Under the pieces are notes generated by a model. That model ran no database searches and was not told where the DNA came from. It was given only the letters and a program-made list of their open reading frames with translations. A DNA stretch of 64,000 bases from JBBQUN01 sp963698395 (GTDB lineage Bacteria > Actinomycetota > Acidimicrobiia > Acidimicrobiales > SZUA-35). Below are positions 43,333 through 55,924 of this stretch, in pieces. The translations under genes and the position numbers were made by a program. Position 1 is the first letter of the stretch. The number at the start of each line of letters is the position of its first letter. The stretch covers positions 372,001 through 436,000 of the forward strand of contig CAVOQQ010000002.1 in assembly GCA_963698395.1 (NCBI GenBank). The letters run 5' to 3'.

Positions 43333-44220
43333 ATGACCGACTTCACCCCTCCCACCGCGCCGCCCAGCATCGAGGATTCCTCGACCGAATCGGGTGTTCG
43401 TACCTCCAGCTCCGCCCGGATCGGGCCCGACTCGTCGCCCGGCGGGTCGGGAGGGTCGAAGGTCTGGATCTTCGCCCTGGTCGCCATCGTCGCTGCCGGG
43501 GCCGCCGCCTACTTCACCGGCTCCGACGACTCCTCGTCCACCGCAGCCGAGCTCCGATCCGGGGCCGAGACGCGCGAGACCCCATCAGCCGACACGCCAA
43601 CGCCCGACACCACGACAGCCGAGCCACGAACAGCCGAGGACGACCCCACCGCGGTCGAAACGGCCCCGGCAAACCCGGTGTCACCGGCCGAGGACGGACA
43701 GACCGCGGTCGTGGTGATCGATGGCGCGATGCTCGATCAGATGCCGAACACGCCTGGCCCGACCACGCCCGAGATCGACTCGGCCATCGGCCAGATCGCC
43801 CCCACGCTCACCGGGTACGACTTCGACGGCAACCAGGTCACCATCGGCCCCGACGGACGACCGAAGGCCATCTACTTCCTGGCCCACTGGTGCCCCCATT
43901 GTCAGGTCGAGATGCCGACCATCCAGTCGCTCATCGACGCCGGTCTCCAGCCGGAGAACCTCGATGTCTACGCCGTGTCGAGCGCGGTCGCCCCGACCCG
44001 GGGCAACTATCCTCCCCAGTCCTGGTTCGAAGCCGAAGGCTGGTCGTCGCCGGTCATGCTCGACAACGACGACTCCTCTGCGGTCATCAACTTCGGTGCC
44101 GGTGGTTTCCCCTTCGTGGTGTTCGTCGATGGCGATCATCGTGTCCTCACCCGCGCAGCCGGGGAGATGCCGGCCGAGCTCATGCAACAGGTGTGGGACG
44201 CCGTTGCGGCCACGTCGTGA
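43333..44220 (+). CDS. Second DsbA-like thioredoxin-fold protein (tandem paralogue)
   Basis: A 295-residue paralogue of the preceding gene, two nt after its stop. It has one span (about 43-62, VWIFALVAIVAAGAAAYFTG), a long Thr/Pro/Glu-rich linker (about 66-125) absent from the first copy, then the same domain with HWCPHC (Cys187, Cys190) and GAGGFPFVVFVDG. The segments GRPKAIYF.AHWCPHCQVE are nearly identical in both. The linker may let this copy reach further into the cell wall. Confidence 0.85.
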   Translation: MTDFTPPTAPPSIEDSSTESGVRTSSSARIGPDSSPGGSGGSKVWIFALVAIVAAGAAAYFTGSDDSSSTAAELRSGAETRETPSADTPTPDTTTAEPRTAEDDPTAVETAPANPVSPAEDGQTAVVVIDGAMLDQMPNTPGPTTPEIDSAIGQIAPTLTGYDFDGNQVTIGPDGRPKAIYFLAHWCPHCQVEMPTIQSLIDAGLQPENLDVYAVSSAVAPTRGNYPPQSWFEAEGWSSPVMLDNDDSSAVINFGAGGFPFVVFVDGDHRVLTRAAGEMPAELMQQVWDAVAATS

Positions 44221-44251
44221 TGGGCGGATGTCTCCCGCACGTCGACCAACC

Positions 44252-44257
44252 TAGGAT
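44252..44257 (+). promoter_or_regulatory. -10-like TAGGAT, leaderless promoter of the DUF3039 gene
   Basis: It ends exactly 6 nt before the ATG at 44264, with no Shine-Dalgarno. Confidence 0.5.
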
Positions 44258-44263
44258 TGTCGA

Positions 44264-44518
44264 ATGACCGATCTCGACACCGACCTTCTGACCGAGGAGC
44301 TGACCGACCGCCAGCTCGACGACGGCGGCGACCACGACCGCTTCGCTCACTACGTCAAGAAGAAGAAGATCATGTCGAGCGTGGTCGAAGGGACGCCGCT
44401 CGAGGCGCTCTGCGGCAAGAAGTGGGTTCCGAGTCGCGACCCGCAGAAGTATCCGGTCTGTCCCACGTGCAAAGAGATCTACGAGCAGCTCAAGGACCCG
44501 AAGAAGCCCAAGAAGTAG
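44264..44518 (+). CDS. DUF3039 family protein
   Basis: An 84-residue protein of a small actinobacterial family of unknown function. The core is FAHYVKKKKIMSSVVEGTPL, EALCGKKWVPSRDP and YPVCPTCKEIYEQL. Cys50, Cys66 and Cys69 with a nearby His look like a zinc site. The tail KDPKKPKK is basic. It converges with galE and has a leaderless promoter. Confidence 0.9.
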   Translation: MTDLDTDLLTEELTDRQLDDGGDHDRFAHYVKKKKIMSSVVEGTPLEALCGKKWVPSRDPQKYPVCPTCKEIYEQLKDPKKPKK

Positions 44519-44545
44519 TCTTTCTCGCGGCGCGATCCGCTCTGA

Positions 44546-45559
44546 TCAGTCGCTGAAACCGTTGGGGTGTTTGGACTGCCAGTTCCAGCTGTCTCGAAGC
44601 ATCGACTCGAGGTTGCGATCGGCTCGCCATTCGAGCTTCTCGTTGGCCAGTCGAGGATCGGCGAGCGAGGTCGCAATGTCGCCGGCCCGTCGAGGTCGTA
44701 CCTCGTAGGGCACCGGTCGTCCGCTGACGGCGGCGGTGGTCTCGATGATCTCGAGCACCGAGGCGCCGTTGCCGGTGCCCAGGTTGTATTCGTTGCAGCC
44801 GTTCTCGAGGTGTTCGAGTGCGGCGAGGTGACCCAGCGCCAGGTCGACCACATGGATGTAGTCGCGCACACCGGTGCCGTCGGGTGTGTCGTAGTCGTCG
44901 CCGAACACGTTCACCATCGGCCGCCGCCCAACCGCCACCTGCATGACGTACGGGACCAGATTGTTGGGTGGTCCACTCGGATCTTCCCCGAGGTCGCCGG
45001 ACGGATGTGCCCCGACCGGGTTGAAGTAGCGCAGCATGGTCATGCGCCACCGCTCGTCGCTCTTCGCGATGTCGCGACAGATCTCCTCGATCATGAGCTT
45101 GGTTCGCCCATAGGGATTGGTGGCGCCGAGCGAGGCCGTCTCGGGGATCGGAAGCATCTCGGGGTCGCCGTAGACCGTTGCCGACGACGAGAAGACGAAG
45201 TCGTACACTTCGGCCTCGGTCATCGCCGCCAGCACGTTCATGGTGGAACCCAGATTGGTCTGGTAGTAGCGCAGCGGCTGCTCCCAGGATTCGCCAACGG
45301 CCTTCAGGCCGGCGAAGTGCACCACGGCGTCGATGGTGTGCTCGGTGAAGATGCCGCCGGCCACGCCAGGCTCGGTCAGGTCGGCCTCGATCATCTCGAC
45401 GCCGTGGCCAGAGAGCTTCTCGATCGCTTCGATCGCCCGGGGGGAGCTGTTCGAGAAGTCATCGACGACGATGACGTCGTTGCCCCGTTCGAGCAGTGCG
45501 ATCGAGGTGTGGCTGCCGATGTAGCCGGCGCCACCGGTGACGAGAATGGTCTGGGACAC
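44546..45559 (-). CDS. galE: UDP-glucose 4-epimerase
   Basis: A 337-residue extended SDR enzyme interconverting UDP-glucose and UDP-galactose. The NAD motif is GGAGYIG (9-15), the active site is SSSATVYG with Tyr/Lys in NPYGRTK, and FNPVGAHPSG and GVRDYIHVVDLA are GalE hallmarks. The GTG at 45559 follows an AAGGAG Shine-Dalgarno. It supplies galactose for polysaccharides or galactan. The gene ends just beyond the DUF3039 gene that converges with it. Confidence 0.95.
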   Translation of the reverse strand: MSQTILVTGGAGYIGSHTSIALLERGNDVIVVDDFSNSSPRAIEAIEKLSGHGVEMIEADLTEPGVAGGIFTEHTIDAVVHFAGLKAVGESWEQPLRYYQTNLGSTMNVLAAMTEAEVYDFVFSSSATVYGDPEMLPIPETASLGATNPYGRTKLMIEEICRDIAKSDERWRMTMLRYFNPVGAHPSGDLGEDPSGPPNNLVPYVMQVAVGRRPMVNVFGDDYDTPDGTGVRDYIHVVDLALGHLAALEHLENGCNEYNLGTGNGASVLEIIETTAAVSGRPVPYEVRPRRAGDIATSLADPRLANEKLEWRADRNLESMLRDSWNWQSKHPNGFSD

Positions 45560-45699
45560 AAACGCTCCTTCGGCCGTTCGAGCAGGGCAATGAGCAGGTC
45601 GGGGCGAACTGCGGTTCCTGCGAACGGTCTCGACGGTACTCCACCGCTGACGACGCCCGGCTACGGTGCGGTCGACCATCGGACGACAAGGACGGCGAG

Positions 45700-46336
45700 A
45701 TGACCAACACCGTGCCGCAACCTCCTGGCTGGTACCAAGCCCAGGGGGATCCCCCGGGAACGCAGCGCTACTGGGACGGTTCGCAGTGGGTCGGTGGGCC
45801 CCAGCCCATTCCCGGCGCTGTCGGGGCCGGCGATGCCGAATCCGATGGCCATGGTCGGCGGGCAGACGATCGCCAAGCCCGGGAAGCGGATCATCGCGCG
45901 CATGATCGACTGGGTCGTCTGGATGGCCGCCATCTTCATGGGGGGCGTGGTGATCGCCGCCACGTCGGACATCTCGATCGATGGTGACTCGACCACCTCG
46001 GGGCTGGTGCAGCTCGTCGTCGTCATCGGATTCGTCGCTCTGCTGGCGGCCTACGAGGTACTGATGGTCGCCGCGGTCGGTGGGACGATCGGCAAGAAGG
46101 CACTCGGCTTGCGCGTGCTGACCGAGGAGGGCACGGCGGTCGATTTCCAGACGGCCTTGTTGCGCTTCTCGCCGTTCATCGTTCTGGTCCTGATCCAGCA
46201 GATCCCGATCATCGGCGCCATCGGCACCATCGGCACGGTCCTCTCGGCGACCGCTGCGCTGATGATGCTCTTCGTTGACTCCCGGGTCCAGGTACCCTGG
46301 GACAAGCTTGCGAAGACGCTCGTGGTGGAAGCCTGA
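45700..46336 (+). CDS. DUF2510 + RDD membrane protein (frameshifted here)
   Basis: The N-terminal frame from ATG 45700 reads PPGWYQAQGDPPGTQRYWDG, a DUF2510 domain with its W-Y-x-x-P-x-x...R-Y-W-D-G pattern. One base must be skipped between about 45799 and 45837 (runs of C and G) to enter the frame AMPNPMAMVGGQTIAKPGKR, which contains an RDD domain (RIIARMIDWVVW, GGTIGKKALGLRVLTEEG) with three membrane spans to the stop at 46336. Reconstructed length is about 211 residues. RDD proteins are membrane proteins with possible transport roles. The break is likely a sequence error in a homopolymer. Confidence 0.8.
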
Positions 46337-46356
46337 GACGACGGAGGACCCAGACG

Positions 46357-46569
46357 ATGGCACGACCAAGACCCGGGAACGGCCGTGTGACCAAGGCAGG
46401 TACCCGCAGCACGCTCGCCCAGGGGGAAACACCCGAACAGGCCCGAGGAGCGTACGGAAGCGAGATCGCTCCGCTCTACAAGCGAAAACCGGGCATGTTC
46501 GCCTTCATGATCATCGCTTGTGCCGCCATGGTGCTGTCGATGATGGCCGGCATCTTCACCGCTCTCTGA
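46357..46569 (+). CDS. Small single-span membrane protein
   Basis: A 70-residue protein with a basic N-terminus (ARPRPGNGRVTKAGTR), a central YKRKPGMF and a C-terminal membrane helix (AFMIIACAAMVLSMMAGIF). It has a GGAGG Shine-Dalgarno 9 nt before ATG 46357 and follows the RDD gene by 20 nt, so it is in the same transcript. Unknown function. The short basic head and tail-anchored layout is common in actinobacterial small proteins. Confidence 0.7.
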   Translation: MARPRPGNGRVTKAGTRSTLAQGETPEQARGAYGSEIAPLYKRKPGMFAFMIIACAAMVLSMMAGIFTAL

Positions 46570-46610
46570 GGCGCTCCAGACCGGCGCGCCGAGCGCACAG
46601 GTGCTATGAA

Positions 46611-46639
46611 CCGGTGGCGATCACACCGATCGCCGGCGA
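46611..46639 (+). terminator. Hairpin after the small membrane protein gene
   Basis: GGCGATC and GATCGCC (46616-46622, 46628-46634) pair perfectly around ACACC, with further CCGG/CCGG-type pairing outside. It lies 42 nt after the stop. Confidence 0.55.
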
Positions 46640-46771
46640 GAAGAGCCCCTGTCGGGCGACGATCGATCCGCAATGGCAGCAATGCTCACCCCGCGCGTGT
46701 GGGCATTTCGTTCGCTGTCTGCCATCCTTGAGTGTTCCGCTGCGCGGTGGAAGCTCGTTCCGAGGAGTCAC

Positions 46772-47251
46772 ATGACGTTCAAGACCGGCGACCGTGTCGT
46801 CTATCCCCACCATGGGGCCGCCATCATCGAGAAAACCGAGACCATCGAGATCAATGGCGAAAAGAAGAAGTACTTCGTCTTGAAGACAGCGCACGACGAA
46901 CTGACCGTCCGGGTCCCCGTCGATCGAGTCGACGATGTCGGCATGCGTCCACCGATCAGTCTCGAAGACGTGGAAGACCTCTTCGTTCTGCTGGCCAAGA
47001 AAGACGTGCGCGAACCGGCCAACTGGTCCCGCCGCTTCAAGAACCATCAGGAAAAGCTGAAGTCGGGCGACGTCTACCAGGTCGCCGAGGTCGTACGAAA
47101 CCTTGCGCTGCGCGATGCCGCCAAAGGCCTCTCGGCCGGCGAGAAGAACATGTACTCCAAAGCCCGCAAGGTCTTGGTCTCGGAACTGTCGTTCGCTCTC
47201 GACGTCTCCGAAGACGACGCCATGGACCAGGTCGACGCCCAGCTCGTCTGA
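46772..47251 (+). CDS. carD: CarD/CdnL-family RNA polymerase-binding regulator
   Basis: A 159-residue global regulator that binds the RNAP beta subunit and stabilises open complexes at rRNA and other promoters. The N-terminal RNAP-interaction domain reads FKTGDRVVYPHHGAAIIEK and the C-terminal helical domain carries NWSRRFKNHQEKLKSGD and LSAGEKNMYSKARKVLVSEL with the DNA-contacting Trp. GAGGAG precedes ATG 46772. Frames extend upstream to 46673, but the family N-terminus fixes the start. Confidence 0.95.
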   Translation: MTFKTGDRVVYPHHGAAIIEKTETIEINGEKKKYFVLKTAHDELTVRVPVDRVDDVGMRPPISLEDVEDLFVLLAKKDVREPANWSRRFKNHQEKLKSGDVYQVAEVVRNLALRDAAKGLSAGEKNMYSKARKVLVSELSFALDVSEDDAMDQVDAQLV

Positions 47252-47257
47252 GTCTCG

Positions 47258-48112
47258 CTAGTTCAATCCGAGCAGTTCGAACATCGCCGCGGGGATCTCC
47301 GAATCGCCGCGGCGAAGTCGCGCCGCCCGTTCCACGTTGACGGCGTCGAACTCGCGGTTGGTCCACTCGTCCCACGGGCCAGAGGGGAGTGACGTGATGT
47401 CACCGTCGACCTCGACCACCGCTCGCAGGTAGCCGATCAGGTCGGCCAGGTCGGCCCTGCCCCCGGGGGCACCGTGGCCGGGGACGATCGTGGTGGCGAC
47501 GTCGATGATCTGTTCGAGTGTGTCGGCCCAGGCGGCGGGATCGCCGTCGAATGCGAGTGGCGTGACCCCGAAGCTCGCCAGCGCTCCGGCGAACACCACC
47601 CCCGACTCGGGGGCGACGACGAGCACGTTCATCGGCGACTCGCCGGGCGCCGGCACCACCTGGATCGATCCGGTCAACCACGCCGACTCATCGACGGTGT
47701 GGGTGATGGGCCGGGTCGTGAAACCGAAGTCGTAGACCTCGGCCAGGTGGGGGAGGAGCCGCTGGAGTGCGAGTGGGTTGACGGGGTCGTCGAGTTGGTC
47801 GCTCGTTGCCTGGCTGCCGTAGTAGGCCGCAGGCCAGAACGAGTTGGTGCCACCGGCGAAGGGAATCCGGCTCGAGGTGACGACGATCCGTTTGATGCGC
47901 AGTTCGAGCGGCTCGGTCAGCTCCATGATCATCTCGCGGACCCGTTGTGCTCGCTCGGGGGTGGCGCCGGTGTCGATCACGGTCAGCCCGTCGTCGTCGA
48001 TCACCAGACCGATGTTCGATTGGCCGAAGCCCGGTGCCGGGTCGATGAAGGCATAGATCCCCTGGGCAAGCTCGTATTGGTGGATGGCGTAGGGCGGCAT
48101 CGCTGACGACAT
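47258..48112 (-). CDS. Metallo-beta-lactamase-fold protein lacking the zinc motif
   Basis: A 284-residue protein with the MBL fold: SNIGLVIDDDGLTVIDTGAT leads to the place where HxHxDH should occur, but residues 80-85 read SSRIPF, followed by AGGTNSFWPAAYYG. A late PGHGAPGG motif is kept. Without the first three ligands it is unlikely to hold two metals, so it may be a binding or structural protein or use another mechanism. No frameshift explains the change. It converges with carD and is divergent from an acyl-CoA dehydrogenase. Confidence 0.8.
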   Translation of the reverse strand: MSSAMPPYAIHQYELAQGIYAFIDPAPGFGQSNIGLVIDDDGLTVIDTGATPERAQRVREMIMELTEPLELRIKRIVVTSSRIPFAGGTNSFWPAAYYGSQATSDQLDDPVNPLALQRLLPHLAEVYDFGFTTRPITHTVDESAWLTGSIQVVPAPGESPMNVLVVAPESGVVFAGALASFGVTPLAFDGDPAAWADTLEQIIDVATTIVPGHGAPGGRADLADLIGYLRAVVEVDGDITSLPSGPWDEWTNREFDAVNVERAARLRRGDSEIPAAMFELLGLN

Positions 48113-48119
48113 GTGTCCG

Positions 48120-48125
48120 ACGGTA
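48120..48125 (-). promoter_or_regulatory. -10-like TACCGT (minus strand) for the MBL-like gene
   Basis: On the minus strand TACCGT ends 7 nt before the ATG at 48112, with no Shine-Dalgarno. Confidence 0.45.
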
Positions 48126-48171
48126 CTCGTGGTTGCCGACGCACGACCCTGTCATCGCGCCCGTCCGCCGC

Positions 48172-48177
48172 TAGATT
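48172..48177 (+). promoter_or_regulatory. -10-like TAGATT for the acyl-CoA dehydrogenase gene
   Basis: It ends 7 nt before the ATG at 48185. Together with the opposite hexamer it makes a compact 72-nt divergent promoter region. Confidence 0.5.
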
Positions 48178-48184
48178 TTCTTTG

Positions 48185-49972
<1,788 letters not shown>

Positions 49973-49973
<1 letters not shown>

Positions 49974-50902
49974 TGCCTGCTGCGCTGCTGGCGTCGATTC
50001 CGTCGCCATCGTTCAACTCGATCGACATCGGCCCGCTCACCTTCACCCTCTACGGGTTGATGATCGCCCTCGGTGTCGTTGCTGCCGTGGAGATCAGCCG
50101 TCGGCGGTGGGAAGCCATCGGTGGCAATGGTGACGACATCGCCGATCTGGCGAAGTGGGGCGTGCCCGCCGGTCTCATCGGTGCTCGGATCTACCACCTC
50201 ATCACCGACTGGAAGAGCTATCAGGGGCGCTGGATCGACGGCTTCAAGATCTGGGAGGGAGGGCTCGGGATTCCTGGTGGCCTGATCCTGGGTGTCGGCG
50301 TCGGCTACCTCTACGCGAAACGACGCGGGTGGGACGTCCCGCGTCTGGTCGACTGTGTGATTCCGAGCATTCCCGTTGCGCAGGCCATCGGTCGCCTCGG
50401 CAACTGGTTCAACCAGGAGGTCTACGGTCGACCGTCGACCCTGCCGTGGGCCCTCGAGATCGACGCCGAGCATCGAGCCGACTTCCCCGATGACACCACG
50501 TTCCATCCGACCTTCCTCTACGAGGGTCTCTTCAATCTCGCGCTGGCGTACGCACTGATCCGGATCGATCGCAAGAAGGTCCTGAAGCCGGGGCAGCTCC
50601 TGCCGCTCTGGATCGCCGGCTATGGGTTCGGTCGGTTCCTCGTCGAGTCGCTCCGATCGGACTTCGCATCCGAGGTCCTCGGCATCCGTGTCAACCATTG
50701 GGTTGCGGGCATCGCCATGGTGGTGGGCTTGGTGTGGTTCTTCATCATGGGTCGCGACGATGGCGACCCGGCAACGAGCATCGACGCGCCGAGCGGGACC
50801 GACACCGATGACCTGAGCGAAGACCTCGCCCCCGATCTCGAGACCGACGATGGCGAGCGAGCGAAGGCGAGCGTCCCGAAGACCGACGCCCCCGACGACT
50901 GA
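49973..50902 (+). CDS. lgt: Prolipoprotein diacylglyceryl transferase
   Basis: A 309-residue membrane enzyme that attaches diacylglyceryl from phosphatidylglycerol to the lipobox Cys. The Lgt signature GRLGNWFNQEVYG contains the conserved Arg and Asn, and HPTFLYEGLFNL and GYGFGRFLVESLR are also present. About seven spans, then an acidic, probably cytoplasmic tail (about 255-309). It acts on lipoproteins such as the DUF4349 protein at 29.7-31.2 kb. One-base overlaps with both neighbours (TGATG) indicate an operon. Confidence 0.95.
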
Positions 50903-51447
50903 TGTCGATCGAGGACCGACAGCGTTGGGATGATCGCCACCGCCGGGCTGGACCTGCGGCGCTGCCGCACGAACCGATTGCTCTGGCCCTGTCGGCGCAT
51001 GCGCTCCCGCCGACCGGACGAGCGCTCGACGTCGCGTGCGGCTCCGGGGCCGTGAGCGTGTGGTTGGCGCTGCAAGGCTTCGAGGTGCTCGGTGTCGACA
51101 TCTCGCCGGTCGCCGTTGCTGCCGCCCGTGACCTCGCGGCCGCTCATGACGTGGCGGCGACCGCTTCCTTCGAATTTGCCGATCTCGACGACGGATTGCC
51201 GACCGGCACGTTTGACGTGGTGGTCTGTCAGCGATTTCGAGATCCGTCGACCTACTCGGATCTGGCGGCGGCGGTTGCCCCGAGCGGGGTGCTGATCGTC
51301 ACGGTCCTGTCGACGGTCGGGCACTCGGGCGATCCCGGGCCGTTCCGAGCCGGGCCAGGCGAACTGGTCGAGGCCTTCGCCGGCCTCCTCGACGTGTGCT
51401 GGACCGCCGAGGCCGACGGCGAAGCCCACCTCGTCGCCTGCCGCTGA
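50902..51447 (+). CDS. SAM-dependent class I methyltransferase
   Basis: A 181-residue methyltransferase. Motif I is ALDVACGSGAVSVWLA (residues about 40-55), followed by VLGVDISPVAVAAARDLA and FDVVVCQRF. The short length leaves little beyond the Rossmann core, and the substrate is unknown. It starts within the lgt stop codon (TGATG) and so is translated from the lgt transcript. Confidence 0.87.
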   Translation: MSIEDRQRWDDRHRRAGPAALPHEPIALALSAHALPPTGRALDVACGSGAVSVWLALQGFEVLGVDISPVAVAAARDLAAAHDVAATASFEFADLDDGLPTGTFDVVVCQRFRDPSTYSDLAAAVAPSGVLIVTVLSTVGHSGDPGPFRAGPGELVEAFAGLLDVCWTAEADGEAHLVACR

Positions 51448-51462
51448 CCGGTCAGGCGCTGA

Positions 51463-52341
51463 TCAACCGGCGGCGCGTTTGAACGCATTCGGCGGGAAGG
51501 CTGCGGCGTCGATGCAGCGCTGCGACCAGTCGTCGAGTTGTTCGACGATGTCGTCGATGTCGTCGCCGATGGCCTCGATGATCGATCGTTGGAGGCCGTC
51601 GGTCAGTTCTTCGATGGTGTTGCGGCCATCGACTCCCCACTCGCTGAGCTGGTCGCCATCGAGCCAACCCTCGACTCTCAGTCGTTCGGCCGTTGCCTCG
51701 AGCTGCTCGGGCGTCCAGCCGCGAGAGGCGCTGTAGCTGCCGAGCGGCATCCCGAGCCAGCATTCGGTCACGATGTTCATCGCAATGGGATCGAGGTTGC
51801 GCATCACGCACACCATGTTGTGGCTGTCGCCTCGATGCTCCCGCAAGAGCTCGCAGGCACGCCACAGGCGCCCGACCGGATCCTCGGGCCATGGATGGGA
51901 GGTGAGGCCGGCAAAGAGGGGTCGGGCGATTGCATCGGCGTGATCGAGGGCCGAGCGAAGTGTGTCGGCGACGGGGCCGACCTCGGCGTCGCCCAGCGCC
52001 GCGCTCAAGCTGGCGATCGTGGACGCCTCACGGGTGCGAAGCAGCGTCGTGCGGTCGATCGCCGCCCGACCGGCCTGGTAGACCGGCACCAGCAGATCGG
52101 GCGAGAACACGGCGAACGAACTCACGACCAGTCCGGGCTCGGGCTCGCCGAGGAGCGAGGCCCGGCTGCACACATAGCTCTGCAGGAAATCGAGCCCGTG
52201 GGCGGCGAGCGCCTCGTTGGTCGATCGAGACCAGACCGAGTGCATGGCGATCGGCTCGATCGCGTCGCGTAAGGCGACGGGCAGGCGAGGCGTGTTGCGT
52301 CGGACCGGGAACGACACCCTCCGGGCTCGGTTGGAAGGCAT
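51463..52341 (-). CDS. SCO6745-family protein
   Basis: A 292-residue all-helical actinobacterial protein of the SCO6745 type: DAIEPIAMHSVWSRSTNEAL, AHGLDFLQSYVCSRASLLGE, VVSSFAVFSPDLLVPVYQAG. The C-terminal part (EQLEATAERLRVEGWLDG) looks like a winged-helix segment, and the whole family is suspected to be regulatory. Enzymatic function is not known. It stands alone between convergent and divergent genes. Confidence 0.75.
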   Translation of the reverse strand: MPSNRARRVSFPVRRNTPRLPVALRDAIEPIAMHSVWSRSTNEALAAHGLDFLQSYVCSRASLLGEPEPGLVVSSFAVFSPDLLVPVYQAGRAAIDRTTLLRTREASTIASLSAALGDAEVGPVADTLRSALDHADAIARPLFAGLTSHPWPEDPVGRLWRACELLREHRGDSHNMVCVMRNLDPIAMNIVTECWLGMPLGSYSASRGWTPEQLEATAERLRVEGWLDGDQLSEWGVDGRNTIEELTDGLQRSIIEAIGDDIDDIVEQLDDWSQRCIDAAAFPPNAFKRAAG

Positions 52342-52467
52342 CAGCGATCACGTCGTCGTACTGCATGGACGAAACCTAGTGCTGTTGGGCCTCGTCGACC
52401 GGACTCGCCACCATGAACGAACGCTCGTCCGACTTCACCCGCACGCTTCGGTGCGGCAGAATGCGGT

Positions 52468-53664
52468 GTGGCCTACATCGAAGATCGAATCGTTCACGAC
52501 GCTGATGCGCACATCATGGAAACCCCGGACTGGTTGCGCGACTACGCCGATCCCGACATCCGCGAACGGCTCGGCCGACCGGAGTACGCCAACGAGCTGA
52601 AGCAGTTCGGCGACTTGGTCGGTGTCGACGATCTCGACGATGCCTTCGACGCCATTCTCGCGAAGCACCGATCCGAAGCGTTTCTCGCCGATGAAGCGGT
52701 CGAGATCATGAACCGGAAGAACTTCGCGGCAACGGGCTCGTTCCTTGCCGAGGACCGGCCTCGGGTGCTCGACCTCATCGGTGTCGAATCGCAGTTGATG
52801 TTCAACACCTTCCACAACGCCCGTCTCTACCGCTGGGAACACCAGCCCGATCTCGACCTCGCCTACGGAGCGGCACGAGCACACAATCGTGGCATGGTCG
52901 AGTTCTGCTCGGTGAGTGATCGGCTGTTGCCCACGTGCTACGTGCCACTGGCCGACTTCGACCGTTCGGCGGCGATGGCCAACGAGGCCATCGAGATGGG
53001 GGCAGCGGCCTTGCTGGTCGCCTCGGGTTGTCCCGCAGGGCATTCGCCGAGCCACCGCGGGCTCGACCCGGTGTGGCAGGCCGCAGCCGACGTCGGCATC
53101 CCGGTGGTCTTCCATGTCGGCGGCACCGGTGACCTGATCGACCCGAACTACTTCGTGAACGGTCTCCCGATCCCGACCGACTTCCACGGCGGCGACGAGA
53201 ACTTCCGTTCGGTCGACTACATGGGCATCCCGGTGCCCCCGATGCAGACCATGGCCACCCTGATCTTCGACGGTGTGCTCGATCGGTTCCCGACGCTGCG
53301 GTTCGGGGTGATCGAGCAGGGTTGCATCTGGCTGCCGAGCTGGGCCAAGCAGTTGGAGTCGGCGTTCGACGCCTTCTACCGACACGAAGAGCGTCTCCAG
53401 GCGCTCGAGTTGCGTCCGAGCGAATACATCGAACGCCAGATCCGGGTCACGCCGTATCCGACCGAAGACATCGGCTGGGTCACCGAACAGATCGGGCCGA
53501 ACGTGCTGCTGTTCAACACCGACTACCCGCACGTCGAAGGCGGCCGTCGACCGTACGAGCGTTTCGAGCGCAGCCTTGGTGACGTACCCGAGTCGACGAA
53601 GCAACGGTTCTACGCCGACAACTTCGTCGACCTCATGGGTACCGCCGTCGCGGCGCTGGTGTGA
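52468..53664 (+). CDS. Amidohydrolase 2-family metal-dependent hydrolase
   Basis: A 398-residue TIM-barrel hydrolase of the ACMSD-like class. The first metal motif is DADAHIMETPDW (in place of the common D-x-H), a central His is in VVFHVGGTGD, and the C-terminal metal Asp/His are in FNTDYPHVEGG. It starts at GTG 52468 with CAGAAT five nt upstream as a possible -10. Substrates in this class are decarboxylated or hydrolysed aromatic or lactone compounds. It lies alone, converging with the FadB-type gene. Confidence 0.85.
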   Translation: MAYIEDRIVHDADAHIMETPDWLRDYADPDIRERLGRPEYANELKQFGDLVGVDDLDDAFDAILAKHRSEAFLADEAVEIMNRKNFAATGSFLAEDRPRVLDLIGVESQLMFNTFHNARLYRWEHQPDLDLAYGAARAHNRGMVEFCSVSDRLLPTCYVPLADFDRSAAMANEAIEMGAAALLVASGCPAGHSPSHRGLDPVWQAAADVGIPVVFHVGGTGDLIDPNYFVNGLPIPTDFHGGDENFRSVDYMGIPVPPMQTMATLIFDGVLDRFPTLRFGVIEQGCIWLPSWAKQLESAFDAFYRHEERLQALELRPSEYIERQIRVTPYPTEDIGWVTEQIGPNVLLFNTDYPHVEGGRRPYERFERSLGDVPESTKQRFYADNFVDLMGTAVAALV

Positions 53665-53745
53665 GCCGGCGGGCCCTGCCGTGCTGAGTCTGCAGCGGTG
53701 TCGTCCAATCGCCCCGTCGGCGAGCGCGCTGGTTTGCAGGCGAGC

Positions 53746-53765
53746 TCTGGGCCCGAAGGCCCAGA
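53746..53765. terminator. Hairpin between convergent amidohydrolase and FadB-type genes
   Basis: TCTGGGCC and GGCCCAGA pair perfectly over 8 bp around a CGAA tetraloop, in a 110-nt gap between converging genes. Confidence 0.65.
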
Positions 53766-53774
53766 CCGAAACGA

Positions 53775-55850
<2,076 letters not shown>

Positions 55851-55924
55851 GATGCCAAGTCAAGCACCGACCACTGACGACGTGAAATCCCTGGCCGAAT
55901 CAGTCGTGAGGAGGCCGGAAACCC

